Positions 1 through 5,862 of a stretch of 5,862 nucleotides of DNA are shown piece after piece. The stretch lies in NCBI GenBank assembly GCA_900543345.1, contig UQRJ01000194.1, forward strand, positions 1-5,862, written 5' to 3'. Position numbers and translations under genes: made by a program. Numbering within the stretch: the first letter of the stretch is position 1; each line of letters starts with the position of its first letter. The stretch comes from an uncultured Sporolactobacillus sp. GTDB lineage: Bacteria > Bacillota > Bacilli > Bacillales > Sporolactobacillaceae. Below the pieces are notes generated by a model. That model saw only the letters and a list, made by a program, of their open reading frames with translations. It ran no database searches and was not told where the DNA came from.

Positions 1-1752
1 GGACGCGGCATGCCGACCGGTATGCATCGCTCGGGGAAACCGACAATCGAGGTGATTTTTACCGTTCTGCACGCCGGAGGAAAGTTCGGCCAGAGCGGAG
101 GTTATAAAACAAGCGGCGGCCTGCACGGCGTCGGGGCGTCCGTGGTCAATGCGTTATCGGAGTGGCTGGAGGTCACCGTCTGGAGGGACGGTTCCATCTA
201 CCGGCAACGCTTCGAACACGGCGGGCATCCGGCCGGCCCGCTCCAAAAAATCGGCCGGACGAAAGAGAGCGGGTCGTTGATCCGTTTCAAACCGGATGCA
301 TCGATTTTTAACACGACGAATTTTCAGTTCGATGTTCTCAGCGAGCGACTTCGCGAGTCGGCTTTTCTGCAAAAGGGGATGAAAATCGTCCTAACCGACG
401 AGCGTTCCGGAAAACAGGATGTCTATCATTATGAAGAGGGAATTAAAGCATTCGTCGCGTACCTGAATGAGGATAAGGATGTGCTGCATCCTGTTGTCTT
501 TTTTCGCGGGAAAGCTAACGGTATCGAGGTCGAAGTGGCTTTTCAGTATAACGACGGTTACTCGGAAAATCTGATTTCGTTTGTTAATAATGTACGCACA
601 AAGGACGGCGGAACACATGAATCCGGATTCCGTACGGCAACAACACGTATTTTTAATGATTATGCGCGTAAAATGGGCCTGCTGAAAGAAAAAGAAAAGA
701 ATCTCGACGGCAGTGATATCCGCGAGGGGTTCATGGGCATCGTCGCGGTGCGCATTCCTGAAAATCTGCTTCAGTTTGAAGGACAGACAAAAGAAAAACT
801 GGGATCGCCGGAAGCCAGGTCCGCCGTTGATACCGTGATTTCGCAGCAGTTGTCTTACTTTCTCGAGGAAAATCCGAAAATCGGCGATCTGCTGATCCGT
901 AAGTCATTGCGCGCGCGCCAGGCACGTTTGGCCGCAAGAAAAGCGCGCGAAGAGGCACGTCACGGGAAGAAGTCAAAACACAAAGAAACACTGCTCAGCG
1001 GCAAATTAACTCCGGCATCTTCACGGAATGCCGCCCGCAACGAACTATATCTTGTGGAAGGCGATTCGGCCGGCGGTTCGGCTAAGCAAGGGCGCGATCG
1101 CAAATTTCAGGCCGTTCTTCCCTTACGCGGTAAAGTGATCAATACGCAGAAAGCGCGCCTTGAGGAGATTATGAAAAACGAAGAAATCAGTACCTTGATC
1201 TATGCGATCGGTGCGGGAGTCGGCGCCGATTTCTCGCTGAAAGACAGTCACTATGATAAGGTCATTATCATGACCGATGCCGATAACGACGGCGCGCATA
1301 TTCAAGTACTGCTCTTAACCTTTTTCTATCGTTATATGCGGCCGTTGATTACGGCGGGAAAGGTGTATATCGCACTGCCGCCGCTGTATAAGGTCAGTCG
1401 CGGCACGGGAAGAAAAGAAGTCCTGGAATACGCTTGGGACGATAAGGGTTTGAAAGAGGCTATCAAACACGTTGGCAAGGGCTACACGATTCAGCGCTAC
1501 AAGGGCCTCGGCGAGATGAATGCCGATCAGCTTTGGGAAACGACGATGAACCCCGATTCACGGACGCTGATCCGGGTCCGCATCGACGATCCCGCTTATG
1601 CCGAACGCCGCGTAACGACGCTGATGGGTGACAAGGTTGAACCGCGGCGGAAGTGGATTGAGTCGCACGTCGCTTTCGGGCTTGACGAAGAGACGAATAT
1701 TCTGGACAATGAAAATCTGACAGTTGTGAAAGGTGCTGGAGCTGAAGGATGA
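1..1752 (+). CDS. parE: DNA topoisomerase IV subunit B (ParE), 5'-truncated
   Basis: ATPase subunit of topoisomerase IV: ATP-driven dimerisation closes the entry gate, and its TOPRIM domain supplies the metal site for cleavage by ParC. The frame is open from base 1, which already reads GRGMP of the GHKL ATPase, so the ATG at 10 is internal. Roughly 70-75 N-terminal residues are missing, including the catalytic Glu, the N-box Asn and the Asp of DNGRG. Numbered from base 1: ATP-lid G-box GLHGVG at 40-45; QTKEKLG at 262-268 with the phosphate-contacting Lys264; TOPRIM EGDSAGG from 353 and metal-binding DADND at 426-430; conserved YKGLGEMN from 500. ParE is preferred over GyrB because of PLRGKVINTQKA, AIGAGVGADF and HIQVLLLTFFYRYM after the TOPRIM acidic motif, and because parC follows directly. 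The 583 visible residues agree with a full length near 650. Identification is essentially certain; only the true start is unseen. Confidence 0.97.
   Translation, partial: GRGMPTGMHRSGKPTIEVIFTVLHAGGKFGQSGGYKTSGGLHGVGASVVNALSEWLEVTVWRDGSIYRQRFEHGGHPAGPLQKIGRTKESGSLIRFKPDASIFNTTNFQFDVLSERLRESAFLQKGMKIVLTDERSGKQDVYHYEEGIKAFVAYLNEDKDVLHPVVFFRGKANGIEVEVAFQYNDGYSENLISFVNNVRTKDGGTHESGFRTATTRIFNDYARKMGLLKEKEKNLDGSDIREGFMGIVAVRIPENLLQFEGQTKEKLGSPEARSAVDTVISQQLSYFLEENPKIGDLLIRKSLRARQARLAARKAREEARHGKKSKHKETLLSGKLTPASSRNAARNELYLVEGDSAGGSAKQGRDRKFQAVLPLRGKVINTQKARLEEIMKNEEISTLIYAIGAGVGADFSLKDSHYDKVIIMTDADNDGAHIQVLLLTFFYRYMRPLITAGKVYIALPPLYKVSRGTGRKEVLEYAWDDKGLKEAIKHVGKGYTIQRYKGLGEMNADQLWETTMNPDSRTLIRVRIDDPAYAERRVTTLMGDKVEPRRKWIESHVAFGLDEETNILDNENLTVVKGAGAEG
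1738..1741 (+). promoter_or_regulatory. Ribosome binding site of parC, inside parE
   Basis: GGAG lies 7 nt before the parC ATG at 1749, within the last codons of parE. The ATG overlaps the parE stop as ATGA (1749-1752). This supports the chosen parC start and suggests translational coupling of the two subunits, which would help balance their amounts. The spacing and overlap are seen; coupling is inferred. Confidence 0.7.
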
Positions 1753-4187
1753 ATCAAGAGAAACTAATGGATCTGCCGCTGGAAGAAGTGATCGGCGACC
1801 GTTTCGGCATCTACAGCAAATACATCATTCAGGAACGTGCGCTGCCCGACGTCCGCGACGGACTGAAACCGGTGCAACGGCGTATTCTCTATGCCATGTT
1901 TCGAGACAATAACACGAGCGATAAGCCGTTCCGCAAATCGGCGAAAACGGTTGGCAATGTCATCGGCAATTACCATCCGCACGGCGATGCTTCCGTTTAC
2001 GAAGCAATGGTACGGATGAGCCAGGATTGGAAAGTACGGATGCCGCTGATCGAAATGCACGGCAATAATGGGAGTTTAGACGGTGATCCGCCGGCGGCGA
2101 TGCGTTATACGGAAGCGCGGCTATCGAAGATTTCCGCCGAACTCATCGGTGATCTTGATAAAGAAGCAGTCGACTTTGTGCCGAATTTTGATGATACGTT
2201 GGCGGAACCCATCGTTTTCCCGGCGAAATTCCCGAATCTGCTGGTCAATGGATCGACAGGCATATCCGCGGGCTATGCGACAGAAATTCCACCGCACTCG
2301 TTGGCTGAGATTATCGACGCGACGGTGATGCTGATGGAACATCCGGATTGCGGCGTCAATGACCTGATGACGTGTGTCAAGGGGCCGGACTTCCCTTCGG
2401 GTGGGATTGTTCAGGGAATCGACGGCATTCGCCGCGCTTATCAAACCGGCCGCGGCAAGATGGTCATCCGCGCACGGACGAAAATCGAGTCGCTGCGCAC
2501 CGGCCGCCGGCAGATTGTTATCACTGAGTTGCCGTATGAAGTGAATAAGGCGCTTCTGGTCAAAAAGATGGATGAGCTGCGTCTGGATCGCAAGGTGGAA
2601 GGCGTATCGGAGGTCCGCGATGAGACCGACCGCCGCGGCATGCGCATTGTCGTCGAATTAAAGAAAGATGCCGACGCTCGCGGCATTCTGAACTACTTTT
2701 TCAAGAATACCGATCTGCAGATTTCCTATAATTTTAATATGGTGGTTATCGATCACCGGACGCCGCGCTTGCTTGGCCTGAAAGATATCCTGGCTGCTTA
2801 TATCGCCCATCAGAAGGATGTCGTTACTCGTCGCACGCGTTTTGATCTTAACAAGAGTAAACAGCGGCAGCACATTATCCGCGGGCTGATTAAGGCGATT
2901 TCCATTCTCGATGACGTGATTCGGGTGATCCGCGCATCGAAAAATAAGAAAGACGCCGAAAAGAATCTACGCAGCACATTCGGTTTTACCGAGCTCCAGG
3001 CCGAAGCGATCGTCAATCTTCAACTGTATCGTTTAACCAACACCGATATTGTCACGTTGCGCAAGGAAGAGCAGGAGCTGGAACGAACGATCGCCCGCTT
3101 AGAAGGAGTACTCGGATCTGAACAGAAACTGATTGCGGTGATTAAAAAGGAATTAATCCAGGTCAAGGAGAAATATGCCGACGCTCGGCGAACGACGATC
3201 GAAGACGAAATCGAGGAGATTAAGATCGGGCTGGGCGTCACCGTTGCCGCCGAAGACGTCATGGTATTGTTGACAAAGCACGGCTATATCAAACGTTCCA
3301 GCTTGCGCTCAGTTGCCGCCAGCGAAGCCGATATGCCGATGAAGGAAAAAGATCACATTCTCTTTCAACGACAAATGAACACGACCGATACGCTGATGGT
3401 GTTTACTAACGAGGGCCGTTATCTCTATTTTCCGGTTCACGAAATTCCCGATAAACGTTGGAAAGATGCCGGTCAGCATGTGGCGACATTGATGCGAACC
3501 GGTACCGACGAAGAGGTCGTTGCCGCGGTGCCGGTCGATGATTTTAAGGCTAAAGATCGTTTTATGATCTTTATTACCCGGCTGGGAATGGTGAAAAGAA
3601 CTGTTCTGCCGGAATATAAGGCGCAGCGTTATTCCCGCCCGCTGACGGCACTGCGATTGAAAAAAGGCGATACCTGTCTGACGGCTTTTTTAACCGACGG
3701 GATGTCTGACGTCCTGATCGCGACCCGCTTAGGCTATGTCTTGCGATTCCCGGAAACGGAAGCGGGGATGGTCGGTCTTCGTGCTACCGGTGTCAAGGGG
3801 ATTCAACTGAAAAAGGAAGACGAAGCGGTGGCCGGACTGATGCTGGCCGATTCGGAGCCGCATGAGGCAATGATTGTTACCGATCGCGGTTCCGTTAAAA
3901 AAATTTCAATCGATGAGCAGGTTGAATGCACTTCGCGTGCGCATCGCGGCGTGCTTATTCTCAGACCGCTGAAGACCCGGCCGCATCATGTTGCATCGGT
4001 TTTGCCGGTCAATAAGCACGATACCCTCTCAGTGCTTACAAGCACGGGCAAATTATTTACGGCGGCTGCCGCCGACTTCCGCGTCGCCGACCGCTACAAT
4101 AACGGCTCGTTTATCCTCAATCAGGAAGCGGACGGCAGCGTAACGGAAGTGTGGAAAAACAGACGGAATGAAAACGGTGTGTCTTGA
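1749..4187 (+). CDS. parC: DNA topoisomerase IV subunit A (ParC)
   Basis: DNA-cleaving subunit of topoisomerase IV, which with ParE decatenates replicated chromosomes and relaxes supercoils. At 812 residues it has the usual length for Bacillales ParC (about 800). Visible parts: N-terminal winged-helix region with DGLKPVQRRILY from 37; quinolone-determining segment HPHGDASVYEAM at 76-87; catalytic Tyr120 preceded by Arg119 in AAMRYTEARLS; the GSTGISAGYATEIPPH region; a charged helical exit-gate coiled coil at about 410-480; and a C-terminal beta-pinwheel. I count six blade-like repeats, starting near residues 504, 549, 605, 655, 707 and 760. A clear GyrA-box (QRRGGKG) is absent and the context is parE, so this is ParC and not GyrA. 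Residue 81, usually Ser in this family, is Ala. It is co-transcribed with parE. No convincing terminator follows before the convergent gene 13 bp away. Confidence 0.98.
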   Translation: MNQEKLMDLPLEEVIGDRFGIYSKYIIQERALPDVRDGLKPVQRRILYAMFRDNNTSDKPFRKSAKTVGNVIGNYHPHGDASVYEAMVRMSQDWKVRMPLIEMHGNNGSLDGDPPAAMRYTEARLSKISAELIGDLDKEAVDFVPNFDDTLAEPIVFPAKFPNLLVNGSTGISAGYATEIPPHSLAEIIDATVMLMEHPDCGVNDLMTCVKGPDFPSGGIVQGIDGIRRAYQTGRGKMVIRARTKIESLRTGRRQIVITELPYEVNKALLVKKMDELRLDRKVEGVSEVRDETDRRGMRIVVELKKDADARGILNYFFKNTDLQISYNFNMVVIDHRTPRLLGLKDILAAYIAHQKDVVTRRTRFDLNKSKQRQHIIRGLIKAISILDDVIRVIRASKNKKDAEKNLRSTFGFTELQAEAIVNLQLYRLTNTDIVTLRKEEQELERTIARLEGVLGSEQKLIAVIKKELIQVKEKYADARRTTIEDEIEEIKIGLGVTVAAEDVMVLLTKHGYIKRSSLRSVAASEADMPMKEKDHILFQRQMNTTDTLMVFTNEGRYLYFPVHEIPDKRWKDAGQHVATLMRTGTDEEVVAAVPVDDFKAKDRFMIFITRLGMVKRTVLPEYKAQRYSRPLTALRLKKGDTCLTAFLTDGMSDVLIATRLGYVLRFPETEAGMVGLRATGVKGIQLKKEDEAVAGLMLADSEPHEAMIVTDRGSVKKISIDEQVECTSRAHRGVLILRPLKTRPHHVASVLPVNKHDTLSVLTSTGKLFTAAAADFRVADRYNNGSFILNQEADGSVTEVWKNRRNENGVS

Positions 4188-4200
4188 TATGGGAGGGGTC

Positions 4201-4683
4201 TTACCGCCGTTTATCTATTTCGAAATAATAATGATAATAAATCATGGTCACACTGAGCACGAGTAAATAAACGGGGAGGGAATACTCCATACGGTAGCCG
4301 TTACGATAATGATAAACTCCGGCGTGCCACGACAACGCTTCTGCCGTGACGGATAGTATTGTCCAGCACAGCAGGTAAAGCAGGTAAGTCGACCGCGTTT
4401 TGCGTAATGTGGAGTAGAGATAGACGAAGTGGTAGGCGAAAGGGCCGTACATGAAATAGGAGAGTATATCCCACAAATCCAGATAAGCGGTGTCATTGAC
4501 ATCATAGAAATTAAATGGTGCAATGCATAGCGTATGATCAAACAGCGTAACGAAATATATCCCAATCAGGACGGTTAAGAGTGTCTGCGTTCGGCTGAAC
4601 CGTTTCGGAAGGATAAACAGTGCTGCGTAATTAACAAGGCCGACGACCAGAATGAACCATTCGTTTGCATCGAAAATTTTCAT
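4201..4683 (-). CDS. Small multi-pass membrane protein, CBO0543-like
   Basis: Function unknown. The 160-residue product is very hydrophobic and aromatic, with about five membrane segments (near 10-26, 36-53, 71-90, 98-114 and 135-153) and a charged tail EIDKRR, so it is almost certainly in the cytoplasmic membrane. The middle carries FDHTL (48-52), then FYDVNDTAYLDLWDILSYFMYGPFAYHF (59-86, broken at no point), and later an acidic Glu115 and the segment GVYHYRNGYRMEYSLPVYLL (122-141). From memory, this pattern resembles the CBO0543 family of small membrane proteins in spore-forming Firmicutes; I could not search to confirm it. The ATG at 4683 overlaps the upstream gene's stop (ATGA) and has GGAAGGG at 4697-4691, 7 nt before it. 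It is second in a two-gene operon convergent to parC. A role in spores is only a guess from the family's distribution. Confidence 0.88.
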   Translation of the reverse strand: MKIFDANEWFILVVGLVNYAALFILPKRFSRTQTLLTVLIGIYFVTLFDHTLCIAPFNFYDVNDTAYLDLWDILSYFMYGPFAYHFVYLYSTLRKTRSTYLLYLLCWTILSVTAEALSWHAGVYHYRNGYRMEYSLPVYLLVLSVTMIYYHYYFEIDKRR

Positions 4684-5174
4684 TTAAGATCCCTTCCGCA
4701 ACGACTGTCCGCCGGTTTGGAGTTTCTCAGTATGCGAAATCCCTTGAGCAGCGCCGCCATCAGCAAGAAGAACAGCGCGATGACTACAATGAGCGGGAAA
4801 ACCGGCGTTACCGTTGTATAACGTTGATTAACTTTAAGGTAAAGATACAAACCGATCAGAAAAACGGCGGCAAATAGTCCTTTTCGGCCGGCCGGCCGCC
4901 GGGAGAGGCCGTTAAAAAACAGCACAACGGCCAGAGGAAAAATGCCGTTGCGATTGATCAAAAAGGCAATGATTTCCGGCCGGCTCAGCCTGAAACCGTG
5001 ATCGCCGTGATAAGCTTTGGCGGCAGGGAAATACACAAGCGACATGATGATGATCGATCCGGACAGAAAAAGAAAGAGGATCTCCTCTTTCGTGAGCCCT
5101 TTCGGAATAATAATTACTAAGTTAATGATCAGCCACAACAAAAACAGAGGGGCGACAAGAATCACATACAGCAC
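4680..5174 (-). CDS. Uncharacterised membrane protein, first gene of the pair
   Basis: Function unknown and family not recognised. The product is up to 164 residues, with four or five hydrophobic segments (about 3-23, 31-49, 67-87, 100-113 and 124-142) and a basic, polar C-terminus (RNSKPADSRCGRDLK). That suggests a cytoplasmic-membrane protein with a cytosolic tail. No cleavable signal peptide, catalytic motif or lipobox is evident; a short loop, YHGDHGFRLSRPE (55-67), is the main polar stretch. The start is uncertain. The GTG at 5174 lies only 3 nt after the likely Shine-Dalgarno GGAAAGG. The in-frame CTG at 5171 would be at 6 nt but is a rare start, and the GTG at 5165 would be at 12 nt. 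I keep GTG 5174 as the longest reading. It overlaps the next gene by 4 bases and is divergent from the reductase. Its size, topology and coupling suggest it acts with its neighbour, which is inference. Confidence 0.82.
   Translation of the reverse strand: MLYVILVAPLFLLWLIINLVIIIPKGLTKEEILFLFLSGSIIIMSLVYFPAAKAYHGDHGFRLSRPEIIAFLINRNGIFPLAVVLFFNGLSRRPAGRKGLFAAVFLIGLYLYLKVNQRYTTVTPVFPLIVVIALFFLLMAALLKGFRILRNSKPADSRCGRDLK
4691..4697 (-). promoter_or_regulatory. Ribosome binding site of the distal membrane-protein gene
   Basis: On the minus strand GGAAGGG sits 7 nt before the ATG at 4683, inside the 3' end of the upstream gene. Together with the ATGA overlap it fixes the start of the 160-residue protein and suggests the pair is translated in a coupled manner. 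Confidence 0.6.
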
Positions 5175-5177
5175 CGT

Positions 5178-5184
5178 CCTTTCC
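5178..5184 (-). promoter_or_regulatory. Probable ribosome binding site of the first membrane-protein gene
   Basis: GGAAAGG on the minus strand is the only purine-rich ribosome-binding candidate upstream of this gene. Its 3-nt distance to the GTG at 5174 is shorter than usual, which is why the start of that gene is marked uncertain. Confidence 0.4.
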
Positions 5185-5197
5185 GGTCTTGTTTTGT

Positions 5198-5204
5198 TAG
5201 TATG
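5198..5204 (-). promoter_or_regulatory. Possible -10 element for the membrane-protein operon
   Basis: On the minus strand CATACTA lies 23 nt before the GTG at 5174. Transcription starting near 5191 would leave a short leader that just holds the GGAAAGG site. CATACTA is a poor vegetative sigma-A -10 but resembles the -10 of sporulation sigma factors of the sigma-F/G/E group. I could not find a good -35 at a normal distance, so this is a weak call. Confidence 0.25.
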
Positions 5205-5269
5205 TTCGGTTCTGGGCTAATTTACTATGGTTTCAAGCTCATTTGTTCGCGTGCCGGCTGAAAAATGTT

Positions 5270-5275
5270 TACAAT
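5270..5275 (+). promoter_or_regulatory. Possible -10 element for the reductase gene
   Basis: TACAAT in an A/T-rich stretch is a 5-of-6 match to the sigma-A -10 hexamer and sits 51 nt before the ATG at 5327. The best -35-like hexamer, TTGTTC at 5243-5248, is 21 nt upstream, longer than the usual 16-18. No exact TGn extension is present. A promoter is expected here because the gene starts a divergent unit, but the boxes are weak. Confidence 0.3.
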
Positions 5276-5310
5276 AAAAAAAGATGGCAAGAAGTCGCAG
5301 TTCATCGCAT

Positions 5311-5316
5311 AGGAGG
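5311..5316 (+). promoter_or_regulatory. Ribosome binding site of the reductase gene
   Basis: AGGAGG, followed by T, is a full-strength Shine-Dalgarno sequence 10 nt before the ATG at 5327. This is the strongest ribosome binding site in the window and fixes the reductase start, consistent with a highly expressed housekeeping enzyme. Confidence 0.85.
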
Positions 5317-5326
5317 TTTTGAAACA

Positions 5327-5846
5327 ATGTCCGATAATCAGAATCTTTTCGATATAACGATTATCGGCGCAGGACCGACGGGGCTTTTTTCTGCTTTTTA
5401 CGCCGGTTTGCGTCAAATGAAAGTTAAGGTCATCGAGAGCCTTCCGCAACTTGGCGGTCAGCTCGGCACGCTTTATCCGGAGAAGGAAATCTTTGATGTG
5501 GCTGGTTTTCCTCATATTAAAGCCAAAGAATTGGTCCGGAAACTCGTGGAACAAGCGGACCATTTTCATCCTGAAATAGTCACGGATGAAAAGGTGACGA
5601 CGCTGGATAAACGGGACGACGGTATCTTTGCGCTTGGTACGGAGTCGGGGACCGTTCATCTTTCGCGGACCGTGCTGATTACTGCGGGTGTCGGCGCATT
5701 TTCACCGCGACCGTTGAAAGTTGAGAGCGCGGATGCGTACGTCGATAAAAATTTGCACTATTACGTAAGTGATCTTCAACAGTTTGCCGGTAAAAAAGTA
5801 GTTATACTCGGCGGCGGCGATTCGGCAGTGGATTGGGCAACCACAC
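5327..5846 (+). CDS. yumC: Ferredoxin-NADP+ reductase, YumC type, 3'-truncated
   Basis: Flavoenzyme of the thioredoxin-reductase-like class of ferredoxin-NADP+ reductases. It passes electrons between NADPH and ferredoxin or flavodoxin in the cytosol, usually as a homodimer with FAD. About 173 residues are visible of a usual 330-350. The FAD dinucleotide fold DITIIGAGPTGLFSAFYAG has its GxGxxG at 14-19; Glu37 before SLPQLGGQLGTLYPEKEIFDVAGFP is the expected FAD-ribose ligand; ITAGVGAF is at 118-125; and the NADP-binding motif GGGDSAVDW is at 162-170. Where thioredoxin reductase carries its redox CxxC, this protein has KNLHYYV (141-147) with no cysteine, which separates the two families. The text closely follows what I recall of Bacillus subtilis YumC. 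The frame runs on to 5862, but the last 16 bases are adapter, so residues after about Thr173 are not real. It is divergent from the membrane-protein operon. Confidence 0.95.
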
Positions 5847-5862
5847 CTGTCTCTTATACACA
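5847..5862. other. Tn5/Nextera mosaic-end adapter remnant at the sequence end
   Basis: CTGTCTCTTATACACA is identical to the first 16 bases of the 19-bp Tn5 mosaic end as it appears when a read runs through a short insert (it continues TCT in the full adapter). It lies exactly at the end of the sequence and interrupts a conserved gene. Translated, it gives VSYT-like residues where YumC-type proteins normally continue with LEP-like residues. It is best explained as untrimmed library adapter and not as bacterial DNA or a natural transposon end. Confidence 0.93.

Noticed and set aside
1..30. Adapter at the left end as well
   Set aside because: The first bases encode GRGMPTGMH, conserved in ParE, so the left end is simply a cut inside the gene with no adapter sequence.
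2083..2328. Plus-strand frame of 81 codons inside parC
   Set aside because: It is a shadow of the conserved ParC frame in another phase, with an Arg-rich composition typical of such shadows and no ribosome binding site.
1..4187. gyrB-gyrA pair
   Set aside because: The PLRGKVINTQKA and AIGAGVGADF motifs, the lack of a clear GyrA-box in the C-terminal pinwheel and the 4-base overlap all fit parE-parC.
4172..4212. Inverted repeat AAACGGTG / CGCCGTTT around the parC stop as a bidirectional terminator
   Set aside because: The stem is only 8 pairs including one G-T, the loop is 25 nt, and no T-run follows on either strand. It also lies mostly inside the two coding ends.
4248..4565. Second minus-strand frame of 105 codons within the CBO0543-like gene
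   Set aside because: It overlaps fully with the better-supported 160-residue frame, which has the ATGA coupling, a ribosome binding site and a family-like core.
4885..4898. 14-base perfect palindrome CGGCCGGCCGGCCG as a possible regulatory or restriction-related site
   Set aside because: It lies within the first membrane-protein gene and encodes an ordinary RRPAGR loop. It looks like a local GC-rich run, similar to GGCCGG runs in parE, with no supporting context.
4201..5174. Toxin-immunity or phage-defence membrane pair
   Set aside because: The sizes and multi-pass topology do not match small toxic peptides or known defence effectors. There are no mobile-element signs, and the flanking genes are core metabolism and replication genes.
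5225..5659. Minus-strand frame of 144 codons opposite the reductase start
   Set aside because: It is antisense to the well-conserved FAD-binding region of the reductase and to its ribosome binding site. The composition is non-native and no motif is seen.
5327..5846. Thioredoxin reductase (TrxB)
   Set aside because: The redox CxxC motif expected before the NADP-binding domain is replaced by KNLHYYV, and the N-terminal motifs follow the YumC-type ferredoxin-NADP+ reductases.
5847..5862. Natural Tn5-family transposon end inserted in the reductase gene
   Set aside because: The sequence is the engineered mosaic end, which differs from native Tn5 outer and inner ends, and it sits exactly at the sequence terminus as adapter read-through does.

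Overview
The window looks like a chromosomal housekeeping segment of a Gram-positive bacterium, most likely of the order Bacillales. Three things point there: a ParE/ParC pair that reads like Bacillus/Staphylococcus topoisomerase IV, a YumC-type ferredoxin-NADP+ reductase, and a small membrane protein resembling the CBO0543 family, known from spore-forming Firmicutes. The DNA looks close to half G+C, so a moderate-GC member is more likely than low-GC Bacillus or Staphylococcus. I cannot name the genus.

Layout from left to right: (1) 1-1752, plus strand, the 5'-truncated parE, open from base 1. (2) 1749-4187, plus strand, complete parC, overlapping the parE stop codon by 4 bases. Together they form the topoisomerase IV operon. 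(3) 4201-5174, minus strand, two small integral membrane proteins in a second 4-base-overlap operon that ends only 13 bp from the parC stop (convergent). (4) 5175-5326, a 152-bp divergent intergenic region with the start signals of both flanking units. (5) 5327-5846, plus strand, the N-terminal half of a ferredoxin-NADP+ reductase, cut by the end of the sequence.

The last 16 bases (5847-5862) match the start of the Tn5/Nextera mosaic-end adapter and are most likely not genomic. The reductase should therefore be read only to about 5846.

Functionally, ParE (ATPase and TOPRIM) and ParC (DNA cleavage and C-terminal pinwheel) assemble into the A2B2 type IIA topoisomerase that decatenates daughter chromosomes. 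The reductase moves electrons between NADPH and ferredoxin-like partners. The two membrane proteins have no known function and are the only poorly understood genes here. I see no mobile element, CRISPR array, RNA gene or clear new biological system. The points most worth a second look are the adapter tail, an alanine at the key quinolone-contact position of ParC, and the uncharacterised membrane-protein pair.
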